A DNA stretch of 10,127 bases from Acidobacteria bacterium AH-259-G07 (GTDB taxonomy: Bacteria; Acidobacteriota; UBA6911; RPQK01; JADFOI01): positions 1 to 10,127 of the forward strand of contig JALLON010000081.1 in NCBI GenBank assembly GCA_027717925.1. Reading direction: 5' to 3'. This document shows, one piece after another, positions 1 through 7,315 of the stretch (position 1 is the first letter of the stretch; each line of letters starts with the position of its first letter). Below the pieces are notes generated by a model. It worked only from the letters and a program-made list of their open reading frames with translations. It did no database searches and had not been told where the DNA came from. Both the position numbers and the translations under genes were made by a program.

Positions 1-2146
1 CTGGAAGTGCACCACCTTACTCGTCGTCCCTTTGCCGCCTTCCATGTGAAAAGGCGTTCGGGTACTCACGGTCGCCCAGAGCCCCCGACCCTTCCAGCCG
101 GCGTTCGGGTCGTCGATCCGTCCATCCAGCCATTTGGTGTAGAACCCCAACGGATACGGCACGCGGAGAACGATCCAGTTGCCGTCCTTTAGGACCAGCA
201 GTCCTTCGGACGCATTGCCGGTACTGATCGGCACGTTTCTGCCCAGCCCGAACGTGTCAAACTGATCGCCCCAGGTGTAATAGCTGGCGCCGGCGCTCCC
301 CAAATCCGTGACGGCGTGGAGTTGCGGGAGCGGTTCTGAATAGAACGTCCAGCCCTCGGGACAGTGCTGCCCCGTGGCTGTCGGCCCGTTGAGCGGTCCC
401 TTGCACTTGCGTCGGTCGAAGCTGGCGAGGTGTCCGCTCGCCAGGGGCGCCCAAACCACGCCGTTGCGATCAACATCCATTCCACGCGGCGAGAAACCCT
501 GAACGGGCGCGTCCGGGTTCCCCCACGGCAGCTCGTACACTTCCGCCAGGGTGGTCTCTGGCGGGTTCGGTCCCGGATCCAGCCGGACAACGGCGCCAGG
601 GAAGTCCAAGACCGATCCCCAGATCGAGCCGTCGGGGGCTGGCGCGACAGCGTAGAAGCCACGGTCAAATCGCTTGTCCTTAGTGGGATTGACCGGCTGG
701 TCTGGCTCCACGTACTCGTCCCGCTTGCCGTTGCCGTTGGTATCCATGATCAGAGCGGTCCAGCCCTGCGACTTTTCCTCGTCGCCGGTCTCGTCGAACA
801 TCTTCGTGTTGAGCCAGCCGACGACCTGGCGGCCGCCGCTCGTCCAAAGCGTGTTGTTGGCATCCTCTGCGAACATCAGGTGGTGCGTACTGAAGCACGT
901 GCTGATGTGGGTGAGCTGCTCAGTTTTCGGATCGTACACGGCCAGGTGTCGCCTGGCCCTGTCAATCGGGAACAGCTTCGCTGACGGATGGCTTGACCCC
1001 TCTTTGCAAAAGTCGGGGTTTTCAGGCGGGCGCACCGTGGACGTGATCCACACCCGGCCTTTCTCGTCGAGCATCGGATTGTGCACATTGTTCTTGCTCT
1101 GCCAGATGAGTTCATCGCCCCAGTACGGCGAAGGCTGCGGCATCTGCGGTGCCGCCGCCGGCTGCGTGTTCGGATCGCGGACCGTCAGCTTCACCTGGCC
1201 CGCCACGTGGCTCACCGGATCCAGCACGGGCAGATAATCGGCGCTGAGCTCGAGCGCTCCGTAAATGGGTCCGTAGGCGTTGACCATAGGATTTCGCCTG
1301 TCGGTCGACACCTCATCGTGGAGGTACGATTTCGGGTCAGCCCAGTCCCACAGCGTGATGACGACATTCCGCTCCACACCCTGCGGCCGGGGTGGCTCCG
1401 GCGGCAGTTCACCGGCGGCGATCCGATCGGTCCAGTCCGCAAACATCGCCAGCGCCCCTTCTCGGCCGAGCCGGTTAAGCCCCGTGACCATACTGCCGCC
1501 TGCCTGGCCGAACTGTATCCGTCTTTCCCACGCCGCCACCGAGGAATCGAAGATGCCCAGGCCTTCGGGGAAGTCCCGCGTGGCCTTGTTGCCCAGTTGA
1601 TGGCAAGCCCAGCAACCGCCCGACTTCAGGTTCCGGAGCCACTCGGCCTGACTTTTAATGTTTGACGAGATGCCATTACCTTCGGGCCCCGTGCCGGGGA
1701 ACTCGCTCTTGTCCGGCACCCGCATCAGGGAAAACCAGTAGCCGGCCGGGTAATATTCCGCCGCTGCGCGCGGATTCGGCGCCAGGACCGCGTTGAGGTC
1801 CAGAATCCGGCCCGGCTCGGTCTGAACCTTCGCCGAATCCACCAGACCGTAGCCTCGCACCCACACGCTGTAGTTAGCTTCCGGAAGCGGGCAGCACGTA
1901 GCGCCCGCCCTGGTCGGTGACGACGATCCTGGCGTACCTGGTGGGCAAGTCGGTGGTTTCCGCGATCACCCAGACACCCGCTTCCGGCCCGTTCGGGCTG
2001 GTCACGACCCCCCCGAGGTCGTCGTCGTCGATAATCACCACTTCCCCGCTGGATTGGGGCGCACTCGTGCAGGCCGGCCAGGAGACCCAGAACAGGGCAA
2101 AGCCCACTGCCACCATAGTCTGGTACAGTACTCTTGTGGTCCTCAT
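1..2146 (-). CDS. Exported protein: CarboxypepD_reg-like domain, CxxCH heme motif, propeller-like region (frameshifted, 3' end off window)
   Basis: Start ATG at 2146 follows a strong AGGAGG. Residues 1-26 form a signal peptide, probably lipoprotein type ending in WPAC. Residues about 40-115 resemble a carboxypeptidase-regulatory-like Ig fold (GGVVTSPNGPEAGVWV, later GRYVLP and NYSVWVRGYG). A c-type heme motif CWACH follows at residues 179-183, with Met220 a possible distal ligand. From about residue 300 to the edge there are repeated W/G/D-rich blades (GRVWITSTVRPP, GSIWGSVLDF, GVVWAPLASG), as in Vgb or SMP-30-like propellers, plus a Ca-loop-like DTNGNGKRDE near 469. The frame breaks at 1888: the upstream frame stops at 1874-1876, while 1887 to 1 is open without a stop for 629 codons. 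I checked this triplet by triplet. The break looks like a loss of two bases of a codon between YVLP and LPEANY. The last codons lie outside the window. Cell location is envelope or periplasm. The substrate is unknown; a redox or cytochrome-linked role is inference. Confidence 0.82.
1600..1614 (-). other. CxxCH c-type heme attachment motif
   Basis: The codons read C-W-A-C-H, preceded by GG and followed by QLGNKATRDFPEGLG. The surrounding segment (about residues 165-260 of the exported protein) has the look of a small cytochrome c domain: a candidate axial Met at 220 and a W-x-x-x-I-x-x-G-x-x-P stretch after it. Because the protein is exported, covalent heme attachment is plausible, but a single motif does not prove it. 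Confidence 0.6.
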
Positions 2147-2152
2147 ATCCCA

Positions 2153-2158
2153 CCTCCT
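2153..2158 (-). promoter_or_regulatory. Shine-Dalgarno site of the heme-motif protein
   Basis: On the minus strand AGGAGG stands six bases before the ATG at 2146. It fixes this start, which also gives a proper signal peptide. Confidence 0.8.
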
Positions 2159-2574
2159 CTCGTGTTTTTCCGCCTCGCTTGACTTGGGCGAGCCACGCCA
2201 GGATCAATGGATCAGCAGCCGAACACAGGCTTACCCGAGCGTGCGAACTGATGTCCGTGTGACCATTCCATTGGCGGTGCCGCAATCGACAGGCCAACAG
2301 CAATTCGTTTAGCTGCCCTCACAACGAATGGGATTGTACCTGCATTGCGGCAAAAAGGCACCTTCCTTTCCCCAGTCTTCGATTTCAAAGACAGCAATTC
2401 TAATTCTTGGAGGCCCTGTTTTTGTTCCTGCCAGCGATGGCGACGACGAAGAACTGCCAAGGGTGAAGCGTGCTCATGCCCGGCGATGGTAATCCCGCGA
2501 CTGCTGAGATCGCAAACCACTGCCCGCGCGGTGGTTACGGTCCGGTCGAGTTTTTGGACAGGAAGGGAACCGCT
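2159..2574. other. Intergenic stretch without a convincing gene
   Basis: About 415 bases separate vapC from the large exported protein. Several short open frames exist on both strands, including one of about 100 codons on the minus strand at 2212-2520. None has a recognisable domain, good codon bias or a start site worth trusting. The promoter of the exported protein should lie here, but I see no clear -35/-10 pair. A six-base stem (AACCAC/GTGGTT, 2515-2536, ten-base loop) lies just beyond the vapC stop and has no T run. Confidence 0.5.
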
Positions 2575-3003
2575 TCACACCAGTGGGTTCTTCCAGGTAA
2601 GTCCCGGAAATCGGGCGAAGTCCGCATCAGTCGAGCAGAGCGTCAACCCGTGCTCAATCGCCAGTGCAGCCAAGTGGGCATCCGGGACGTGATTGGCCCG
2701 CAATGCACTGTCTTGGAGTAGAGACCCGAGAACCTGCCGATGGCTTTCCGTGGGTAACGGGATCCAGCCGGCCGGACAATCCAACCACTCCTCGACTTGT
2801 CGCCAAGCTCCTTCTATAGACTCGGGGCGTTCGAAGACACGTGGGTTCGACACCAGTCGAACGAACCCCAACAGACTGGGCCAGGGTAGCCCGACTTTCA
2901 CCGCACCGTTTAAGTGTGAATCCAACCAGTCCCGGGCAGCTTCGTGCTGCGCGAAAGAGGACACCCGGGCATAAATCAGTAGATTGGCGTCAACCAGTAT
3001 CAT
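2575..3003 (-). CDS. vapC: VapC-like PIN-domain toxin (ribonuclease)
   Basis: This 142-residue protein has the size and order of a PIN-domain VapC toxin. It begins MILVDANLLIYA, which supplies Asp5. It carries HVPDAHLAALAIEHG (Asp108) and ends in CSTDADFARFPGLTWKNPL (Asp126/Asp128). VapC toxins are Mg-dependent RNases that cut specific tRNA or rRNA sites when freed from their antitoxin. The segment that often holds a second acidic residue reads LPWPSLLGFVRLVSNPRVF, with no Glu; this spelling is familiar from one VapC subfamily. The ATG at 3001-3003 overlaps the vapB stop as ATGA, so the two genes are translationally coupled. The RNA target cannot be read from sequence. Confidence 0.9.
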   Translation of the reverse strand: MILVDANLLIYARVSSFAQHEAARDWLDSHLNGAVKVGLPWPSLLGFVRLVSNPRVFERPESIEGAWRQVEEWLDCPAGWIPLPTESHRQVLGSLLQDSALRANHVPDAHLAALAIEHGLTLCSTDADFARFPGLTWKNPLV

Positions 3004-3248
3004 CGGAAGGATTCCCCTTCTGCCACAGCCAGAGCCTCGGAGACGTCATCAATACTGCCAACCAGGCATCGGCCGAGGGCGATTCCCTCTGTTCGATACG
3101 GTTTGCGCTCTCGATCGGGCATTTCTGCTTGCTGCAGCCCGAGTCGAAGCAAGTCATTGACGATTCGTTTTAGACTGGAGTTGCTTTTTTTCCGCAGCCG
3201 GTTCAGCTGCACCGCAACATCTTCGTCGAGTGTCAGCGTGGTTCTCAT
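3000..3248 (-). CDS. vapB: VapB-like ribbon-helix-helix antitoxin
   Basis: This 82-residue protein begins MRTTLTLDEDVAVQLNRLRK, the usual opening of a ribbon-helix-helix DNA-binding antitoxin. The first strand is residues 2-8, with two helices in about residues 9-40. The remaining tail (from about 45) would be the part that wraps and inhibits VapC. The family neutralises its toxin and represses its own promoter as a dimer. It lies directly upstream of vapC with a 4-base overlap. The ATG at 3246-3248 is preferred because the strand motif starts at once. I see no Shine-Dalgarno site before it. Confidence 0.87.
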   Translation of the reverse strand: MRTTLTLDEDVAVQLNRLRKKSNSSLKRIVNDLLRLGLQQAEMPDRERKPYRTEGIALGRCLVGSIDDVSEALAVAEGESFR

Positions 3249-3257
3249 GCATCACAG

Positions 3258-3285
3258 CATATAGTATCTGATGTTATGATGTCAA
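3258..3285 (-). promoter_or_regulatory. vapBC promoter candidate
   Basis: Minus-strand TTGACA (3285-3280) is a perfect -35 box. It is followed after 16 bases by TATATG (3263-3258), which matches four of six -10 bases. The predicted transcript start falls within a few bases of the vapB ATG at 3248, so the mRNA would be leaderless or nearly so. A direct repeat of TGATGT on the plus strand (3269-3274 and 3277-3282) overlaps the spacer and the -35 box and could be the VapB operator. Confidence 0.55.
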
Positions 3286-3414
3286 ATTATCAGCAGAATG
3301 ATGAATCGCCCACTGTTGGGTGAATTGAGCTGCTCTCGCCTACTGCAGAAGATCTATGAAGTGGACCCTCTTCTAATTCTTATCTCCGAGAGAGATGGAG
3401 CCGACTGTGCGAAC

Positions 3415-3969
3415 CTACTCGATCTCGAACAAGAGATCTCCTGGGTTGACCCTTTCGCCTTGCCTGACTTTGCAGGTTCTCACGGTGCCGGACTTCGGCG
3501 ATCTTAACTCATTTTGCATCTTCATGGCCTCGATAATAACCAGACCTTGTCCAGCTTCGACTCTCTGGCCCTCGGCAACGAGGACGGCGATGACCTTTCC
3601 TGGCATTTGGGCCCTCAGGGATGCGGCACCCGCCATGTGGGGCCGAACCGACTCGAGCCGCAGTTTGTCTTTCAGGCTGTAGATCTGGATCGAGAAGGTT
3701 CGATTGCGCCAGTCAATGAGCAGCCGGTGTGCTGTCTCGGTGACGAGGACGTCTTCAATCTTTCCCTTGATTTCTAAGGTCCAACGTCCCTGGCTGCGAC
3801 TCAGGACGCGAACCGGCAGCACTTGCTCCCCGTCGGGTCGATGGATTTTTATTTCAAAGTATGATCCCTGCTCGGGGCTGTCTCGCTCCTCTAATTCGAT
3901 GAGATAGGTCTGATTGTCGTACTGGGCCTCAAGTTTCACGCCGTGCTGCTCGCCCCAAGACGTTACCAT
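3415..3969 (-). CDS. Biotin carboxyl carrier protein of acyl-CoA carboxylase
   Basis: The C-terminal 70 residues form a biotinyl/lipoyl domain. It runs from AQMPGKVIAVLVAEGQRV through the biotinylation motif EAMKM to GERVNPGDLLFEIE, with Lys150 the biotin-bearing residue in the numbering used here. The first 110 residues are a beta-rich extension seen in stand-alone carriers next to acyl-CoA carboxylases. Biotin on this protein is carboxylated by the upstream biotin carboxylase and then swung to the carboxyltransferase. The start is uncertain. ATG at 3969 (184 residues) lies 25 bases after the carboxylase stop. A GTG at 3939 (174 residues, VKLEAQYDNQ) matches where such carriers usually begin. 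Neither has a good Shine-Dalgarno site. The open frame extends further upstream over the carboxylase gene, but that part looks non-coding. Confidence 0.87.
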   Translation of the reverse strand: MVTSWGEQHGVKLEAQYDNQTYLIELEERDSPEQGSYFEIKIHRPDGEQVLPVRVLSRSQGRWTLEIKGKIEDVLVTETAHRLLIDWRNRTFSIQIYSLKDKLRLESVRPHMAGAASLRAQMPGKVIAVLVAEGQRVEAGQGLVIIEAMKMQNELRSPKSGTVRTCKVRQGERVNPGDLLFEIE

Positions 3970-3994
3970 ACTTATGAGGCGAGGCAGTTCGTTT

Positions 3995-5518
3995 TCACCA
4001 TTTGCGGAATCGATTGGGGAAGCGCCCGTAATTCTTCCACAGACTATAGGCGCGTTGGGATCTCCGTTTCGGTGTGTGGGCCTGATGGAAGTGGTCGATA
4101 GCAGCGGCAATCAAAGGGATCGTTTCGGCTTTTTCCAGCTCCTTTTCCATCCTCTCCACTAATTGGTGCTCGTCAATAAAGTGCGTGTGAAGGCCGCCAT
4201 TAACGAATATGGGATGAGAGAGGAGGACTTCAAAGAAAGGAATTGTGGTCCGCACACCCGCGATCTTGTATTCACGCAGAGCCCTTCGCATTCGAACAAT
4301 CGCTTGTTTCCGGCCCTCTCCGTAGGCCACCACCTTAGAGATGAGTGGATCGTACTCAATGGGAATTGTAGATCCGGCACAAACGCCGCTATCAGTGCGG
4401 ACGCCGGGACCGGAAGGCTCAAAATAAGTGTTGATCTTGCCGGGCGAAGGCGAAAACTTGTCTTGAGGATCTTCAGCGTAGACGCGACATTCAATGGCGG
4501 CGCCGCCAAGCCGGATGTCTTCCTGACCATAGCGCAGCTTTTTTCCTGCAGCGACAAGGATTTGCTCGCGTACCAGATCGATGCCCGTCACCATTTCCGT
4601 GACCGGGTGCTCCACCTGAAGGCGAGTATTCATCTCCAGGAAATAAAACTTGCACTCTTCGGGTGTACTCGCTGCCTCGACCATAAACTCGACCGTTCCC
4701 GCATTGTAATAATCGGCAGTCCTGGCAACGGCCACAGCTGCTTCGCCAAGTCTCTGCCGGAGCTCATTGTCAACCAGAGGCGATGGGCTTTCTTCAACAA
4801 GTTTCTGGTGACGCCGCTGAATAGAGCATTCCCTTTCTGCAAGGTGAATTAAGTTGCCCTCCAGGTCCCCCAGCACTTGAATCTCAATGTGACGCGGTTT
4901 GACCAGGTACTTTTCCATAAAGACAGTCGGGTCATTAAAGGAGGACCTGGCTTCGCTGCGGGCCGTTTCATAAACGGACCGGAGCTCCTGCTCAGTGGAG
5001 ACTACCCTTAAGCCTTTGCCTCCGCCTCCAGCACTGGCCTTGAGCATCACCGGGTATCCGATTTGAGAAGCGGCCGTCAGAGCGTCTTCCATCGACTGAA
5101 GGGCTCTCTCGGTACCCGGCACGATCCGTACTCCAGCCTCATGAACGGCTGCCCGGCTGGCAATCTTGTTCCCCATCAACTTCATGGAGGCAGCTGAGGG
5201 GCCAATGAACACCAACCTGGAGTCCGCACAGGCCTGGGCGAATTTCTCATTTTCTGCCAGGAAACCGTATCCAGGGTGGATTGCCTCCGCTCCAGACTTT
5301 TGCGCGGCATCGATGATCTTTTCGATTACCAGGTAGCTTTGCGTGGATGGGGAAGGCCCGATGCAGCGAGCCTCATCGGACAGCTTGACGTGAAGGGCCT
5401 CTCGATCAGCGTCTGAATAGACCACTAGCGGCGATATACCCAGATCCCGACAGGCCCGGATAATTCGGACTGCAATCTCCCCCCGATTGGCGATTAGAAT
5501 CTTTTTGAATGGCGGCAT
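3995..5518 (-). CDS. Biotin carboxylase subunit of acyl-CoA carboxylase
   Basis: The 507-residue product is a full-length biotin carboxylase, which uses ATP and bicarbonate to carboxylate the biotin of the carrier protein. The N-terminal domain opens with KILIANRGEIAVRIIRACRDLG. AEAIHPGYGFLAEN is near 77-90, the ATP-grasp glycine loop KASAGGGGKGLR at 160-171, ERECSIQRRHQK at 228-239 and the catalytic EMNTRLQVEHPVTE at 295-308. The C-terminal domain ends SLWKNYGRFPNRFRKW, a usual type of ending. The ATG at 5518 is chosen because conserved sequence starts six residues later. The open frame continues upstream to 5680 through a heptamer repeat array that would encode SCQLSAV repeats, and this is probably not translated. 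No clear Shine-Dalgarno site precedes 5518. The substrate class (propionyl-, acetyl- or methylcrotonyl-CoA) is set by the carboxyltransferase. Confidence 0.94.
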   Translation of the reverse strand: MPPFKKILIANRGEIAVRIIRACRDLGISPLVVYSDADREALHVKLSDEARCIGPSPSTQSYLVIEKIIDAAQKSGAEAIHPGYGFLAENEKFAQACADSRLVFIGPSAASMKLMGNKIASRAAVHEAGVRIVPGTERALQSMEDALTAASQIGYPVMLKASAGGGGKGLRVVSTEQELRSVYETARSEARSSFNDPTVFMEKYLVKPRHIEIQVLGDLEGNLIHLAERECSIQRRHQKLVEESPSPLVDNELRQRLGEAAVAVARTADYYNAGTVEFMVEAASTPEECKFYFLEMNTRLQVEHPVTEMVTGIDLVREQILVAAGKKLRYGQEDIRLGGAAIECRVYAEDPQDKFSPSPGKINTYFEPSGPGVRTDSGVCAGSTIPIEYDPLISKVVAYGEGRKQAIVRMRRALREYKIAGVRTTIPFFEVLLSHPIFVNGGLHTHFIDEHQLVERMEKELEKAETIPLIAAAIDHFHQAHTPKRRSQRAYSLWKNYGRFPNRFRKW

Positions 5519-5536
5519 TTTACCAGGAGCCAGAAG

Positions 5537-5599
5537 GCTGACAACTGACAACTGACAGCTGACAGCTGACAACTGACAACTGACAGCTGACAACTGACA
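5537..5599. repeat. Heptamer array A (RCTGACA x9)
   Basis: Nine consecutive seven-base units, each RCTGACA on the plus strand, with the variable base in the order G A A G G A A G A. Decayed units continue to about 5627 (gctcatg, aactgat, agctcaa) and a few precede (ccaggag, ccagaag). The array fills the gap between the carboxyltransferase stop at 5637 and the carboxylase ATG at 5518. Confidence 0.92.
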
Positions 5600-5636
5600 G
5601 CTCATGAACTGATAGCTCAATAGCTCAAAAGCTTCT

Positions 5637-7188
5637 TCAAAGCGGTATATTTCCATGCTTTCGGGGCGGATTCGTATCACGCTTGTTGGCAGTCATCTCC
5701 AGAGCCCGAATGAGTTTGGACCGTGTGTGCTGAGGCTCAATGACCTCGTCAATATAGCCTCGCTGCGCGGCAATGTAGGGATTGGCGAATTTCCTTCGAA
5801 ATTCTTCCACTTTCTCCTCTTTAAATTTCTGCGGATCAGAACTCGCCTCAAGTTCTTTACGGTATAAGATTTCTACAGCCCCTTGTGGACCCATCACGGC
5901 AATTTCAGCCGTCGGATACGCGTAATTCATGTCCGCCCGGATGTGTTTGGATGCCATTACACAGTAGGCCCCCCCCATAAGCCTTGCGTGTGATGAGTGT
6001 GATCTTGGGCACCGTTGCCTCGGCAAAGGCATAAAGAAGTTTAGCGCCGTGTTTAATGACCCCACCATGTTCCTGGCTGACCCCGGGTAGAAACCCCGGC
6101 ACGTCTTCAAAGACTACGAGGGGGATGTTAAAAGCATCACAAAAGCGAACGAACCGAGCTGCTTTGACTGACGAGTTAATGTCTAGAGTTCCTGCCAGGA
6201 CGGCCGGCTGGTTGGAGACAATTCCCACCGGAAACCCGTTTAATCGAGCAAACCCGATCACGATGTTTTCGGCAAAGTGGGGATGCACCTCAACAAAGTC
6301 GTGGTCGTCCACGACCGAGTGGATGACATCCTTGATATCGTACGGCTTATCGGGATCGGCGGGGACGAGTGTGTTCAACTTTGGATCAACCCTGTCCGGG
6401 TTGTCCGAAGACTCTTGATGAGGCGGATCCTCCATGTTATTTGAAGGAAGAAAGGAGAGTAGCTTACGGATCTTAGCCAGGCATTCTTCATCGCTGTTGG
6501 CGGCAAAGTGGGCCACTCCGCTGGTGGTGGTGTGGGTGGTAGCTCCTCCCAGTTCGGATTTTGTCACTTCTTCCTGAGTGACAGTCTTGATGACGTCCGG
6601 TCCTGTAATGAACATGTAACTCGTCTTGTGCACCATAAAAATGAAGTCAGTAATGGCAGGCGAATAGACGGCTCCGCCGGCACAGGGACCCATAATTGCG
6701 GAAATTTGCGGAATTACACCACTAGCAAGAGTGTTGCGCAAGAAAATGTCGGCATAGCCGGCCAGGCTAACCACCCCTTCCTGTATGCGGGCCCCTCCGC
6801 TGTCATTGAGACCGATGACCGGGGCCCCCATTTTCATGGCCAGGTCCATCAGCTTGCAGATTTTGGCGGCGTAGGTCTCAGAGAGGCTTCCCCCAAAAAC
6901 TGTGAAGTCCTGGGCAAAGACGTAGAGCAGGCGACCATCGATCTTGCCATAACCGGTAATCACCCCATCCCCTGGGATCTTTCTTTGTTCCATTCCCAGG
7001 TCGGAACAGCGGTGCACCACAAACTTGTCTGATTCCTCAAAAGTGCCTTCGTCGAGGAGAAAATGAATACGTTCTCGAGCCGTCAGCTTACCCGCTTTGT
7101 GCTGCCGCTCAATGCGTTCCTCACCGCCACCTTTTTCCGCCTCAAGATGACGATCTCGCAGCTCCTTTAGTTTTTCCTCAACGTCCAT
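5637..7188 (-). CDS. Acyl-CoA carboxylase carboxyltransferase (PccB-like), frameshifted
   Basis: With one base removed the gene gives about 516 residues, the normal length for a propionyl-CoA-type carboxyltransferase. The N-terminal crotonase-like half has LTARERIHFLLDEGTF (36-50), FAQDFTVFGGSLSE (91-104), LNDSGGARIQEGV (128-139) and the first oxyanion segment GPCAGGAVYSP (167-177). The C-terminal half has VPGFLPGVSQEHGG (363-376) and the second oxyanion segment AYGGAY (from 404). It transfers CO2 from carboxybiotin to an acyl-CoA. The frame breaks at a run of eight G (5969-5976), where homologs need seven. After it the frame continues cleanly from CVMASKHIRADMNYAYPTAE to the stop at 5637. 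The ATG at 7188 is preferred over positions inside the upstream repeat; its Shine-Dalgarno (AAGGA) is close and weak. Propionyl-CoA is the likeliest substrate by overall resemblance, which is inference. Confidence 0.9.
5969..5976 (-). other. G8 homopolymer causing +1 frameshift
   Basis: The minus strand reads TAT followed by eight G and then CCTACTGTGTAATG. Seven G would read Y-G-G-A-Y-C-V-M, the expected second oxyanion-hole sequence. Eight G give Y-G-G-G-L-L-C-N and a stop 56 bases before the break-proof frame could resume. Assembly error is the simplest cause; slippage in the cell is possible. Confidence 0.85.
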
Positions 7189-7199
7189 GTCCTTTTGAA

Positions 7200-7310
7200 G
7201 TTCCAAGTTCCAGGTTCCAAGTTCCAAGTTCCAAGTTCCAGGTTTCAGGTTTCAGGTTGAAGTCTGAGAATTCTCTTCTGGATTCTGACTTCTGACTCCT
7301 GGCTCCTGGC
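7200..7310. repeat. Heptamer array B (GTTCCAR, then TTCTGAC/TCCTGGC)
   Basis: Two sub-arrays with a seven-base period. Eight units GTTCCAA/GTTCCAG/GTTTCAG occupy 7200-7255. Five units TTCTGGA, TTCTGAC, TTCTGAC, TCCTGGC, TCCTGGC occupy 7276-7310. Decayed seven-base units lie between them. The array fills nearly the whole gap between the transaldolase stop (7316) and the carboxyltransferase start (7188). Part of it is open upstream of the carboxyltransferase as MELGTWNLEL, probably not translated. Confidence 0.9.
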
Positions 7311-7315
7311 TCCCT

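Noticed and set aside
364..1665. Two long plus-strand open frames (364-984 and 1081-1665)
   Set aside because: They lie antisense to the heme-motif protein, whose frame is open and shows clear domains; high G+C makes antisense frames long. Their products are Arg-rich with no domain.
2212..2520. Minus-strand open frame of about 100 codons between vapC and the exported protein
   Set aside because: No domain, signal or convincing start, and composition is not protein-like. Kept only as part of the intergenic description.
3300..3414. Terminator for the carboxylase cluster
   Set aside because: Only very short stems (CCCA-CTGT-TGGG at 3309-3320, ATCTC/GAGAT near 3382-3396) and no T run follow the carrier stop.
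3970..4110. Upstream extension of the biotin carrier frame into the carboxylase gene, or a carboxylase-carrier fusion broken by a frameshift
   Set aside because: The carboxylase ends with a normal C-terminus (GRFPNRFRKW), and the extension reads as shadow sequence. Separate genes 25 bases apart explain the region better.
4163..4852. Plus-strand open frame of 229 codons
   Set aside because: It is fully antisense to the biotin carboxylase, which is conserved throughout this stretch.
5537..5599. CRISPR array
   Set aside because: Units are seven bases long with no spacers and no cas genes are nearby; it is a simple tandem repeat.
5637..6110. Separate small gene starting at 6110
   Set aside because: From AYC onward it is the C-terminal part of the carboxyltransferase in the shifted frame; the first 45 residues are shadow sequence.
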